Assembly (NCBI RefSeq): GCF_901709675.1
Contig: NC_051102.1
Span: 6,731,412-6,795,411 of the forward strand
Direction of reading: 5' to 3'
Length of the DNA: 64,000 bases
Origin: Syngnathus acus
Taxonomy: Eukaryota; Chordata; Actinopteri; Syngnathiformes; Syngnathidae
In this document: in pieces, positions 47,081 through 64,000 of the stretch
How the letters are laid out: each line of letters opens with the position of its first letter
How positions within the stretch are numbered: position 1 is the stretch's first letter
Made by a program: the position numbers and the translations under genes
The notes under the pieces: generated by a model
The model's input: only the letters and a program-made list of their open reading frames with translations
Told to the model about the DNA's origin: nothing
The model's database searches: none

Positions 47081-50000
47081 GACAGACGTACACCGAGACC
47101 CCCCCCCCCCCTCCCCTCTGCTGCCCCCCCCACCCCACCTCCCCGGTTTAAACCTCCGTTCGTGCCCGGTGAGGGAATCCACGCGGAACCTTCATCTGCA
47201 AAGACACACAATTGCTATGGTCACATCGTTGCTCCAAGTGTACATCGTTATTTTATGTTACATTTCTACGAAAAAGACAAAGAACGGCATCACGGTGAGC
47301 CAGTAGCCACCTCACTGTTGACATGATCACAAGGCAGCCATTTAAATGGCAGCATGACGTCATTTGGAGCCTCTTACCTCACTGGCCATACGTTCAAGTC
47401 ACGAGATTGCGTCTTGTTCGGAAATCGTCGCTGTCACCCGACGTAAGCGCGAGAAGACGCACACTGCTGGTGTTTACGTTCTCAACAAAAGATGGCGACG
47501 GCATCAGCTCAGCTGCAAGACATTGGCTGGATTTGAGTGACTCCAAAGCGACGTCTATTGGCGGAGCCGAGCTCCTACACGCTGTCGACTCAAAAGAGTG
47601 ACTCCCACTTATAGCCACAAGGTGGCACTGCTGCCGCACTATCCCGAAAACAGACGTAGAGTCGACCCCCGCGTACTCGTGGTTCGTCACTTGCAGATTC
47701 CCAAATTCACGGATTTTTTTTCAATTAAAAAAGTTTCATATTTAATTTTTTTCCAGTTTTGGTTTATTTCGTTCTCCATGGAAATCGTAAATTAAATGTT
47801 TATCAATGTTTTTCTTCAAGATTTGTTTGGGGGGGAGTGGTTGCCATTATGTTTGGTATAATTACTCAAGTAATCTGCTGCTGCTGTAATGGCAGTGACC
47901 GTCACGGTCGAGAGCCCGTGTGGCATGTCTGCTGGCCTTCAAATCGGCACGTAGGCCCGTCTGCCACGTTGCCCTTTGACACAGAGCCACAGTGATCCAA
48001 CCGATTGTATATTTACGGTACATGTTGCTGTCATCAGGGTGGACGGATTTACTCAGAATGCCTTTTCTGGGTTAATGAGAGACAAAGCCCATCATGCACA
48101 TGCTCAGAGGTGACACACTCAATGACAGATACAAACATTGGATATAATTGTTACTTTTATAAATGTGAGATTTTGTTTTTATTTGAAAAACCTCAATAGT
48201 GGTTTTGGACGTGCCAGCGCACAGCCACACGAGCAGACGGCGACATCTGACAGCGTTGCACGTTTTGGCCACAACATAATCATATCTGCATCCTTCCATC
48301 AGGGCCACGTTTGAGGAAGGCAGCGTCTTTGGGTACCGGCAGGGTGGAGAGACAAATTTGGCTTCCTTATCGCTCCTGTAATAGAGAACAGGCCAATGGG
48401 CACACGGGAGGTTGGCTCGCTGCGCTGCATCGCAGTTTGATCCTTAGAGGAATTCACAACAACAAAACAAGCGGCTGATCGTATCTCTTACATGTCATCG
48501 GACAAAAACAAAAAGGAGCTTTCGTTATTGTAGGTGGCCAGTGTTTTTCCGATACAATAATCCATTTAGAATTGAAATGGAACATTTTGAGTGCCAAAAT
48601 GTCTTTACTCTTACAATGCTGGGATAAAAAGTAAAAAAATAAAAATAAATCGCACGATAACCTGATGCTTGATGACATTTACGGGGAAGCACCCATCCTG
48701 TTATTGTCCTGTCGTTGCATTTTCATTTTGTAAGAGAGCAGGACTCCTACATGCAACCTTGCTTTCAGGAAGCAAATTGCTCTCTTATCCAGATCCAAGC
48801 GCATCAGTCTTTCTATTTCAGCATTCTTCCTTCCTCGTCTGTCTGAGCTCAGCGCTACCCTCCACGCTTGAGGCCCGCCCGAGCTTCCATCTAATTCCGC
48901 TAATACTGCCTTCCATTTTTTCCCCTCCACTGCCCAGTCGCTGTCAGTCCAAATGAAAACAAACAGCAGCTGGTGAGTCAAAACTTCAGGAAGAAGTTTG
49001 TTTTCATAACGCGGATAGGGAAAGAGCCCATTTGTTTTGCAGGAAGTGGCTCTCTTCCTCCCTGCCTCAGCCAAAGCCTGCGGGCCTTCTCGGGGACCCG
49101 GCCGATACAAAGCTGAGGAAAGGGGGGGCGAGCGGCCAGGAGGAATCTCCGGTCTGGTCCAGCCCGAAACCAGACCGGTTAGAGACGCCACTGGCTGCCA
49201 GAGGTGGATCAGTTGCTTGACGTCAGTCGGTGACAAACCGCTTGACTCGTGTTAGAGCTTGAAAGAAACTCCCTGCCCATTACCGCGGCGGAAAAGTGGA
49301 GCAGTTCCATGGAAGAAGAAAAAAAAAAAGAAAAAAAAAAGAAGAGGTCCTCGACTGAACTTGTATTTACTGTAAATAGACGGCGCCATCTATTTTACAG
49401 GATGTCCAGGAAAGTAGTTCAGATCTTCTGTTACTGCTACGTCCTGCCTTCAACTTGACCCAAATCTGAGTCAGCTAGCCCAAGAAAGTCCTTATTAAAA
49501 AATATTGAATAAGAAGGATTTATAGGTGGATATGGGTAACGGTAAAAAATGATTTGACTGGGTATGATGATAATTGTCAATTGTCGGAAAAAATAAATCA
49601 CCGACCGTCTCACCATTATCTTTCTCAACCAAAGTTGAAAGTCATTTTCAGTTTTTGTTTCACATTGGCTGAACGTCAATGGGAATGATGACGAAGAATA
49701 TTGGAATGAATGCTCAATACTGAGCAATCAACATTTCTGGACACACACCGGTATTCGTATGAATGCTCGTCCTTCGACAGCCACACAAAACTCAGATGAT
49801 AAATCAAGCGTTTCCTTTTGTGCTTTATTGACTCAGTCAGAAAGCCAAAGCTGTTTGACGTCACGGCTGCTTTCACGCCGATTGCGTTCTTCTTCCCGGC
49901 TTGCCCATCGTGTATTTCAGGTGCTTATCGCTTTGGGTCAAGGTGCTCAAGGCCATGGGAGAGTGAATGCCCTGAGGGCTGAATACATAGCATCGCTATC

Positions 50001-51543
50001 TCTTCTATTCTTCCTGTTTACATTGTGTCGAGTCTGTGGCCCCTGGGACTGAATTTGGAAGAGACTTCCCCACTCGAGATTGACACCCACCCATTTCGCT
50101 TATCGTAGCCACCCAAAAAGACTCCAGAGTGAGGAAAATATTGTCATTCACGCCTGTTTTAATAATCGGACAGAAAAACATTTGTTGAGCACAACATATA
50201 GCATCTTAGTAGTGGAAAAAAAAAAAACCAATTTGGCGGCACCGATATCGTACAATGACCCGTCACCGTACACGTTGATGGAGAACTTGAATAGCTGAAG
50301 TGAAACCTAATATGCACCCCAAGCGAGTTGGATCCAAAAGTACAGTACTTGTCCAAAAGTTCCAATTGGAACCGCATCACGTCACGTCAACAAAAGAGCC
50401 GGGCATGGAGCCACCGGACCGGTTTGCTCAAACTGATTTGACGTGTTTGTGCATATAAATAACACAACAATAACACTGTACAAGGAAAAGAGAATAAATG
50501 AAAGAAACAGCACAACACTGGGTGCAACCAGAGTCTGTGCAATTCTCTGATCATTTTTCACACACAAAAAGCCAGCACGCGGTACCTGGAAGGTAATATT
50601 GACAGATCAGCAACCAGCTGCAGAACCGTCGGGAAAGTGCCACAATCAAAACGGCAAGATACCATTATTACGTCGCTCGCTCGTCGTTTACCGTTTGGAA
50701 CGAATCACGGGGTTAGGGTTCCTTGAAACAAACTTATGGTTGGCTTTTGTCATCCTCCCACTTCACAGACGCAAACGCTTTTACAAGATGGCGGCAATAC
50801 CATCAAAATGACAACATCTTTGGATTTGAGGAAAAACACGCACACGTACACACCCATTTTGGTTTGACGTATTAACCATTGGTGTCCTCACTTTGGGCCA
50901 CAAAGTGCAAAAAAAGTGCTGGGAAGTCAAAGTGATCTTTGATCTGGAGATGCGAGCACTGAACTTGGTGCCGCTCGGTGAGGAAGCGCTTACGCTATTG
51001 CCAGCCACAACTTTAGGAAGACTGTGTGAGACAAACACTTTGTCTGCTCTGTACAAAAAGCTATCACAGCTACATGAATGTGTTCAATAAATTAGAAAAA
51101 AACAAATACAAAAGGACATGGTTGTTAAAAAAAAGGCACACAATCATTTTCAAGACGCTGGAGAGAGAGGGAGGGACAAATAAAAACCCGTCTTGGTTAC
51201 AAGTAGCGTGCTGACCGACAGTCTGTCCAAAGACAAATTTTCTGTTTGCAAATGAATTCAACAAACGTCCCGAAGCACAGGTTGGGGATTTTCCCACCGC
51301 TCCGACAAGGCGGAGGAATACTGTGCACTTGGCCTTCCTTTGGGACAGCAGCCGGCGCGTTTGCGAGCTTCAATAGAAGCGAGCGGGCCGGCCGCTTTCA
51401 AAAGCAAACCGCCGCGGTCGTCAGCCGCGTGTTCTCGGGAAGCTCCAAAGAGCCGCCGCTGCAGGATTGCTCCACTGCAATTCAACACGATCTCCGAGAG
51501 GTGCCGCAATCTTCCGAGCTAGCGCCCGCTCGCTCCGGAGCGG
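47081..51543. other. Spacer between fzr1 start and pde4b stop
   Basis: The first 80 bases hold a C-run (47100-47113) in the presumed fzr1 5' untranslated region. The right part should contain the pde4b 3' untranslated region; a TTTATT at 49824-49829 is one possible signal, but none is convincing. The longest open frame (48679-49236, minus, 185 codons) has no recognisable similarity. No RNA gene recognised. Confidence 0.45.
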
Positions 51544-57341
<5,798 letters not shown>

Positions 57342-59194
57342 TTTGTTGCACCGCCTCACAAAGTTCAACTCTCAGACAAACTGAGTTACTACAGTTAGTC
57401 TCTCAGTAGCCCCTTTCTCTCTGTGCCTTCGCAGACCCCCCCTCTCTCAGTCTGCTCCCCCCTCCCCCTTGGCAGCTCACGGAGCCATTGGACAAAGTCA
57501 GCCGCGTGCTGCCGCCTCCTGCAGTTGGCGCATTGTCCCCAAGCCGACATTCATTGCGACCGGATCGGGGTTGAGTCATTTCTGCTCAAAGTAACGTCTG
57601 CTTATCCCCATTTCTGACTAGAGAAGAGGCATCGGACAGCAAACATTGGAGGGAGGCCAAAGCAGGACTGAGCCAGGTGCCAAAAAGTCAAAGTACTTCC
57701 TATTTGAACTTGCATAAAACACGAGAGGGCAGAATTCAGACCAGGTGAAGGACAATCCAGGTGCATGTCAAGAAAAAAAAAAAAAGGAAATACAGACTTA
57801 TTACTTCAACGTGCAAATTCAAATGCGTCAGTCTACGCATGTCGTATGAAACGTTTGTTGATTCAACAAATTTGTGCCTGCACACATCTGGATCTCCCCA
57901 CCTTCCTTTTCCTTGACCTCATAAGCAAAGCGTCACACATGGAATCCATTTGGCCCATCTGCTCTGCTCTGCTTAGCACAGCAAGACAGCCAGCACGCTG
58001 CTCCCCGTTTTACGTCAAGATCTAGCTTCAAAGCGCCCAGCCTGTCGGCAGATACGCTCACCTTCGAAATATTTGCCCCAACTTGAGCGCCAAAGTTACC
58101 CTTGGATAGAAACTAGCGAGGTATCCCAGTGAAAAATGGAGCTTAAAGCCTTCAATGCAAAACGTGGTTAGCTGTCGAAACTTGGACTCGGTCCACGAGC
58201 GGAGGTCTCGGTCTCGGTCTCTCTCTGCTGCCAAGAAGGTGCAACCACATCCTGCTCTAGTTCCTTTCGGTCAAGCGTGACAGAAAGAGGCAGTTCAAAA
58301 GGACTGGGCAAAAATCAAAGGCGCTCACCTATGCTGCAAATACCGCCGTTCGCTCATTTTTAGAATGAGACAAATATTTATTGGTGATATGACTCCAAAA
58401 CGTTTGCAGATGTACTTTGAACTTCCAAGTTGCCGTACAATTATCAGCGGGCGGCTTAATTATTCGCATTTTGAGGAGCCTATTTTTCAGACGCCCCTCA
58501 AATCCTTTCATTTGCTGGAATAAAGTTATTTGCTATTCTGGTTTGGTATGTTTGGATATTTCCCAAACTTATTAGCCATGTTTGTCCAACATATTTGGAT
58601 TTTTGTCAGTTACAGCCATAGCGACGTGATCTGTGTTGCATTCCGGGCCTTTGAGAAGAAGCCGAACGCGTTCTGGCTTGACCTTGTTTGCAAACTTGAT
58701 TGGCTCCAGCGTCAAAAGCGCTATGACGCACGCTCGGGCCCCGGATGGAGTGCGGGGTACTTTTCCAGCCTGTTTTTCAATGGACGTCTTCTTTTTTTCT
58801 CTCTCTCTTCATGCGCCGTGTCCTAATGCCTCGGCCATATGCGGCTGCTATGAGGACAACAGGCCTCAGTGTCCAGACACGCTCTGTCTGGCTCGGCTCT
58901 CTGGCCTATAGGGCCACAAACCGGCCTCTGTGAGCGCCAACAACACTGGCTGGGCTAAGCCCGCCCCAAAATTCATTGGTGGCCAAGACACCTTCCGCTC
59001 TCATCCGGCTCACACTGCCCGTCTCTGTGCTCATGCAAGCCAAAGCCATTTCCTTGGCCGTCTGACTGAAGCGCGCGTGCGGTTTGCCAAAGTGCACGGC
59101 CTTATCCGTTCTGCCACCTTGTTTGGGCCGGCGGCAACAGGAGAAGCACAACTCTTATAGAAGGGAATAGAAAAGCACTGCTGCAATATCATGT

Positions 59195-59230
<36 letters not shown>

Positions 59231-61686
59231 TAGACGTTGAAGAAAAATGTTTCATCCACACCTTTGACGTGGATGTTGTGACTAATGTTGAATTCATGCA
59301 TGCTTATCAGGAAATAATACATTCACTTAGGCTTGAGTCAACAGCTAGCTTCAAGTGCAACATTCTTCACCATGACCTCATTGTGAGAAAGAGACAGCAA
59401 TGAAAATGTGCAACAATGCTCTGTTCATTGTTTCGTACGTTTGACTCTGACAAGCAAATGTCTGACCACTTGGTCATCTTATCGTAACCGATGTACGTCA
59501 GTCTTTTTTTTATGGGGGGGTGCGTAAGACTATTTCGAGCCGAACGGTTAAATGTTGGCAGTGGAATAAATTGCGACATAAATAGTTTGAAATTGGATAC
59601 GAGACCGCTTGATTCCTTACAAGTGGCCCTCGTCAAACTGCTGTTTGTTCCAATTTCCAAAGATGTTTTTCCCATTGGGAATAATGGAAAGGGAAATAAT
59701 TCGTTCCAAGATGAAGTCGGCAAAGTCTGGCGCAGGTCGTTCATGTCGTCAGATTTCTTTTTTTCTGCTGTAGCACCATCTTTGCTTGCTTATTCTTTGG
59801 ATTGAAACGTGACATCGCTCACTTTCCTTGTGAAATTTTTCGATTTGACTCCCCAGTAATTAAGTCATCATCCTGCTGAGGAGGTGGTGCAATTGTCAGA
59901 CGTATACTCGTATATCATAGTCTTTGTCTTTTGCCTTCATATGGGGGGGGGGAGTGGTTCAGAATCATTTTGGCTGTGAAGCAAAATGAATCGAGAGCAC
60001 GTACATCCGTGTCAAAATGGTTCCGAATCGTTTTGTGTGTAAGTGAATCAAAACGAATCGAGAGCATATTTGCGTTCAACACCGAAACTGCTTCTCTTAC
60101 TAACGAGCTGGAATTTTGATGAGGGAGTTTACATAACCTATCAAAACTGGAGTTTTTACACAAACATATGCACGCAGGCACACTCACTTGACGCTCCTCA
60201 AACAATGCGCCATGCAGCTTTGTTGGCACGGGACGGCCGGAGGGATGGGCCGCAACAAGGTTTACGACTCTGCTGACGTCAATGACATAATTCAAATACT
60301 TAAACGAGCTGCAGCTTCCAGCCCTCAGGATCCTCTCCTTTGGCCGCGAGCCTGGAAAACCTGAAATGGATTTCTCACTGCGGATTTGGGTTACCGGCCC
60401 AAACTGAACCGGAGCGAGTGAGCGGACAAATCATATGCGGGCCATCCACTTTCAAGGAGTCAACTATACATGATTAGACAGAGCTAAAACATTCAAAACA
60501 AATGACTAAGAGTGGCTGATGCTCCTGATGACCGTTCCGGATTGATCATATGAGACAGTCACAGCACGTGCGTTGCCACTCATCGAAGCAAAGCCTCTAA
60601 TCGGAATCAGTCGAGGCCTTTGTCGGCTGCTGGACTCACGAGTCAGATGGTGTGTGTCCAAAACACACGAGCGCGTCCGGCAGCATGGCCCCTGCTCGCC
60701 TTTTCCACTTCACAGCTCGTGACTGAGGCAACGTGCTTTTTGGCTCTTTTCATTCGGCCCGTATCAAATTGGATTCAAATGCTTTGGGAGGAAAAACAAA
60801 ATTGATTCTATCTGGCAAGTTGGGATTTAAGATCTGGTCCCAGCCAGGCAGACCGGATGTTTTCTCACTATTAGGGGGAAAACAGGAAAAATCTGGTCTC
60901 CTTTTCTGTTCGGGGAGGTGAGAAAATGAGAGCAATCACTATTACTCAGGGGAAGGTGGGAGTTCTTTGTAGTCTCAGAAGTATCTGATGACAGAAAAGA
61001 TGACATTCAAGTGGAACGGCTTTGCCTTTCTTCCTCGTCTTAACAGATCATCGTTGTACGCAGAAGCAAAGCCAAGCTGTTGACAAGTTGCGCACTTGTT
61101 TGTTTTTTCCCCCAAGCGGTGCGATGATGGGAAGTTGAGATGCTTGAGATCTTTGAAGGCCTTACTGACGTCAATCGAGCTGGAAGAACCAGTGCGGCAG
61201 GAAACAATGGCCGTAGCTCCTCCCCTGCTCTCATCCGTACTTTCTGATTGTGGAACGGGAAATATTCTTTCGAGCCCCAAAAACAAGCACCCGCACTCAC
61301 AGTCATACCTCCGTCTTTGAGTCATTAAGCCAGCGTGTACGTTTTGGGAAGGTGAGAGGAAAAAAACAAAACAAAAAAAACAGGAAATGAAATGATGCAA
61401 ACTTCCTCTCAATGATCTGAATTGATTAAAGATGATGACAAAGGCATTTTCCAGGCTTATGAGTAATGATGTTACTAAAAATATCTCTAACACGAACCTC
61501 GCACCACTTCCTTGTGTCATTTGAGGCAAACCTTTAGGTTGTAAACATCCATTCTTAAAATTATGGGAATTTGGTGTTTTGGGTCCATGTCAATTTGGAG
61601 CATGAGCTACCTTTGTCATTGTCGGAAACTTGTTGCGCGTGCGTCACTCCACGCATTATTCTGACAAGGTCACCAAGTGAGCTTAC
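57342..61686. other. pde4b intron upstream of the short-form first exon
   Basis: The first few hundred bases should contain the short-form promoter. A CAG microsatellite lies at 59195-59229. Otherwise about 4 kb without a recognisable exon, RNA gene or transposon. Confidence 0.5.
59195..59229. repeat. CAG/CTG trinucleotide microsatellite
   Basis: Eleven or so uninterrupted CAG units in a pde4b intron, non-coding in all inferred transcripts. Confidence 0.95.
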
Positions 61687-63895
61687 CTGACAAACTGAGT
61701 TTTGGAGGAGGCTGGTTAGCCGCAGGAGACCTCCTGTAATTGCACAGCGACACAAAAATGGAAAAAATGTAAGATACTTTTCAGCTGAATTCATATTATA
61801 TTATTTATATATTATTATATTATTTATATGGTCAACATAAGCGCAAAACAATGCTTAGACTGTTTTTCTTTGACACTTGACAGTATTTGTTGACAAATGG
61901 AAGCTGCCAGGGCAATTTGAAATCAACTGTTTTTTCAGTAGAGTGGCGCCCTCAGGTGGAATTTTAGAGCAGCGCTAGGCAGGTCCGGTCCTGCGCGCCT
62001 GATTCCAATGATCCATCCGCTCATCAGCTTGAGAGCGACCATTTGAATCAAGTGTGCCAAGGAGGGGAAACTTGGGAAAACACACCGGACTTGGCTTAGA
62101 GCCGAGCCGAGGCGGCGATAGCGCTTGACTTACTTATTGGATGCACATTGCACGTTTGTCAATGTGCTGAAGTTGTTCCTGACGGTGCGAAGGCTTGCCA
62201 GAACCTGGAAAAACAATTCAGGTCAACAAGAGGCGAATTGTAATCAAAACGATGAGAGAACAATCGAATCAAGTGTATTGCTGGTGAAAGATAACTGGTG
62301 GCCACTGGGTGGCAGAAAAGCGCCCACGTTGACTTACCTGGGCAAAGGGAGTCACGATCAAGTCCTCCCCGTGCCTGAAACGCAACGCCAGGGCAAAAGA
62401 GTCATCAAAATGTGGTGGAGCGTGGGCGGCCACGAATAGCAAAGCACTCACAGCTCTCCAACGATGGAAGAGTTTCGAGAAAGAGACTTGGGGGACAATT
62501 CGTAGTCACTGTCGGAGCGGTACAGGAAAGACTCTCGACGCTGGCCGTGGCTCGCCGGGTTGGGATGCACAACCAGACCCGAACCCGGGGACGCTTGCGG
62601 CTCCGAGGGACTACGGCACGACGACGGGCCGCCGTTCTCTCCCTCTGAGCTGAAGACCAGAACATCAAGAGGAGATTGGAAGAGAACCACCGATCAATTT
62701 TGATCCAGCAGAAGCAGCAGCAACCTTCAGGTTCAATAAGATGGCGCAATTGCAAGAGGCGCTTTCAGGCAAGTCATTCGCAAAGTCGTAAGTTAGCCAC
62801 ACACCATCCCATGAATGTGACAACAGCACCGTCGCCATCTCATTTAACATCAGCCTAATCCCCACTTGACACATTAGCGACGTCATCTCGTCATCTGCCG
62901 CGGGCAGGATAGCGACAAAGTGAAATTTGCCAAAGCCAAGAGCCACGTGCGCTCAAGAGTCACCTGAGAGCCGAGAGGTGCGTTTGGCCCAGCGCCTCCT
63001 CCTCGCTGAACTCAAAGTGCCCGCCGAATCTACGCCGGGGGGACTTCCGTGACATCGCTGTCTCTTTCTCGCCCTTTCTGGTCGGGTCCAAGCGCTTCGT
63101 CGCGGCTAACCCGGGAACCCGTGCATGCATAAGCCACAAACGACGGCGGAGCTTCTTTCTGTCCACGAGCGCACGGCGGGATAACGCATGGACCAGCCCA
63201 GCCCGCCGCCAGGCGGATAAGGCACATCTGGCACATCTGGCCAGTCGGTCGCCGGCGAAGGGATTGGCTGTTTATCTGGCTGCCTGCCTGTCTCTTTTCC
63301 GTCTACGTTAAACCCTTGCGGATTATCTGGCCACTTCACCCAAATGACGAGGTTGTCCTACAAAAAAACGATAACTTCATAATTACTAAATGGATCAGTC
63401 GGGACTAAAATGACGAGGTTGTCCTACAAAGAAAAAGATAACTTCATAATTACTAAATGGATCAGTCGGGACTCTTACAAGCGCTTGCAGATCGCCAGCG
63501 ACTGCTCAGTCCCCACGAAGATTTGCCACCTTCCAAAATAGCAATTTTGTTGTTGTTTGGTGTCTTAACGGCACGGGTGAGAAGCGTGCGGTGTCCCGCG
63601 TAAAACGGGCCAGCCGAGTCAAAGCGCTTTGAAAATGCACGCCTGACCTGTCGGGGTCCGCCTTTGTGATGTCGATCCGGGGGAGGGAAGCGAGCGCTAG
63701 ACTGGTGGGCCTGGCCGGAGTCACGGGTTCTTCCTCCGGGGTTAGCGAAGGTCTCCGCTCTCGCTCCTTGTCGGCTTGTCGCCATGACAACGGAGGCAGC
63801 TGCAGGTTGCCGGAAAAGCGCCGGTGGACCTTACACGCCTCGACTCCGAGGGTGCTGCCCGAGGGACTTTGACAGCCGGGAGGATGGGTCTTCTC
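61687..63895 (-). CDS. pde4b: pde4b long-isoform exons encoding the N-terminal region and UCR1 (5' end outside window)
   Basis: Five minus-strand exons, 63895-63648, 62649-62452, 62374-62338, 62204-62134 and 61733-61687, join in phase to the internal acceptor at 57199. Exon 1 contains [14 protein letters not shown], matching the PDE4B1 block [17 protein letters not shown]. Exon 2 carries the UCR1 protein kinase A site in [18 protein letters not shown], then SLSRNSSI. The 37-base exon encodes [12 protein letters not shown], and the next encodes [20 protein letters not shown]1 with UCR2 lets PKA activate and ERK restrain long PDE4 forms. The exon at 63895 has no start codon in frame: a stop lies just upstream of a good acceptor (TTCTCCTCCAG), so the true first exon is right of base 64000. 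Confidence 0.88.
62964..63055 (-). CDS. Candidate alternative first exon of a pde4b long form
   Basis: An ATG at 63055 opens 30 codons beginning [20 protein letters not shown] and ends at a donor (CTCAG then GTGACT) in phase 2. That is exactly the phase needed to join the UCR1 exon starting at 62649. The frame extends upstream to another ATG at 63166. I cannot match the peptide to a known PDE4 N terminus, so it could be chance. Confidence 0.3.
63342..63473. repeat. Tandem duplication of a 66-base unit
   Basis: Two adjacent near-identical copies, 63342-63407 and 63408-63473, each starting AAATGACGAGGTTGTCC and ending GATCAGTCGGGACT. They differ at only a couple of bases, so the duplication is young. 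It lies in the intron between the first two long-form pde4b exons of the window. Confidence 0.95.
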
Positions 63896-64000
63896 CTGGA
63901 GGAGAATGACATCATCATCATCATCGGCAGCTCACGGTAAAAGGAGCAAGGCATCTTTCTGCTGACTTTGCACGCGGCAGGGCCTTCTTGGAAATGTCAA
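63896..64000. other. pde4b intron at the right edge
   Basis: Sequence upstream of the acceptor at 63896-63897, including a short ATC repeat (63909-63926). The window ends before the next pde4b exon. Confidence 0.5.

Noticed and set aside
48679-49236. Minus-strand open frame of 185 codons between fzr1 and pde4b
   Set aside because: No recognisable domain, no family similarity and no splice partners; length alone is within chance for this composition. A protein search or RNA-seq would be needed to revive it.
63372-63382. ATAACTTCATA resembling half of a loxP site
   Set aside because: Only part of the 13-base arm matches, there is no inverted partner or spacer, and it is simply part of a 66-base duplicated unit.

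Overview
The window is nuclear DNA from a compact vertebrate genome, almost certainly a teleost fish. Genes are spliced with GT-AG (rarely GC-AG) introns, many under 150 bases. The proteins are vertebrate orthologues, and the repeats (a hAT-type miniature element, a common fish interspersed repeat, CATC/ATTC microsatellites) are typical of teleosts. I cannot name the species. Gene names rest on residues recalled from human family members; no database search was possible.

Layout, left to right. btf3l4 (-, only the 5' end) is head-to-head with txndc12 (+, complete, 0.4-3.2 kb). gipc2 (-, 4.3-8.9 kb) and dnajb4 (-, 10.1-12.4 kb) form a pair that is also adjacent in human. angptl1 (-) lies at 16.1-19.8 kb and a ZYG11-family gene (+) at 23.4-26.6 kb. 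lrrc52 (-, 28.7-32.6 kb) is head-to-head with mgst3 (+, 34.5-35.9 kb), as neighbours in human. ipo13 (+, 21 coding exons, 37.4-43.8 kb) is tail-to-tail with fzr1 (-, 44.2-47.1 kb). The right end is pde4b (-, from 51.5 kb to beyond 64 kb), with exons for a long, a short and a super-short isoform. I rebuilt every coding exon by hand. Reading frames and splice phases close in all ten genes whose coding region is complete here, and lengths agree with the human proteins to within about 12 residues.

The genes do not form one pathway. They cover ER thiol oxidation (txndc12), PDZ trafficking (gipc2), HSP70 co-chaperoning (dnajb4), a secreted fibrinogen-domain factor (angptl1), cullin-2 and APC/C substrate recognition (zyg11, fzr1), BK-channel modulation (lrrc52), membrane glutathione chemistry (mgst3), nuclear import (ipo13) and cAMP hydrolysis (pde4b). 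What unites them is ancestry: most human counterparts lie on chromosome 1, and several have sister copies on 19p13, so this is a vertebrate ohnologue block shuffled in fish.

I found no convincing new biological system. The best leads are a 16-codon super-short pde4b first exon, a second phase-compatible candidate pde4b first exon that I cannot match, two GC-AG introns, and three repeat families that recur together at two places about 12 kb apart.
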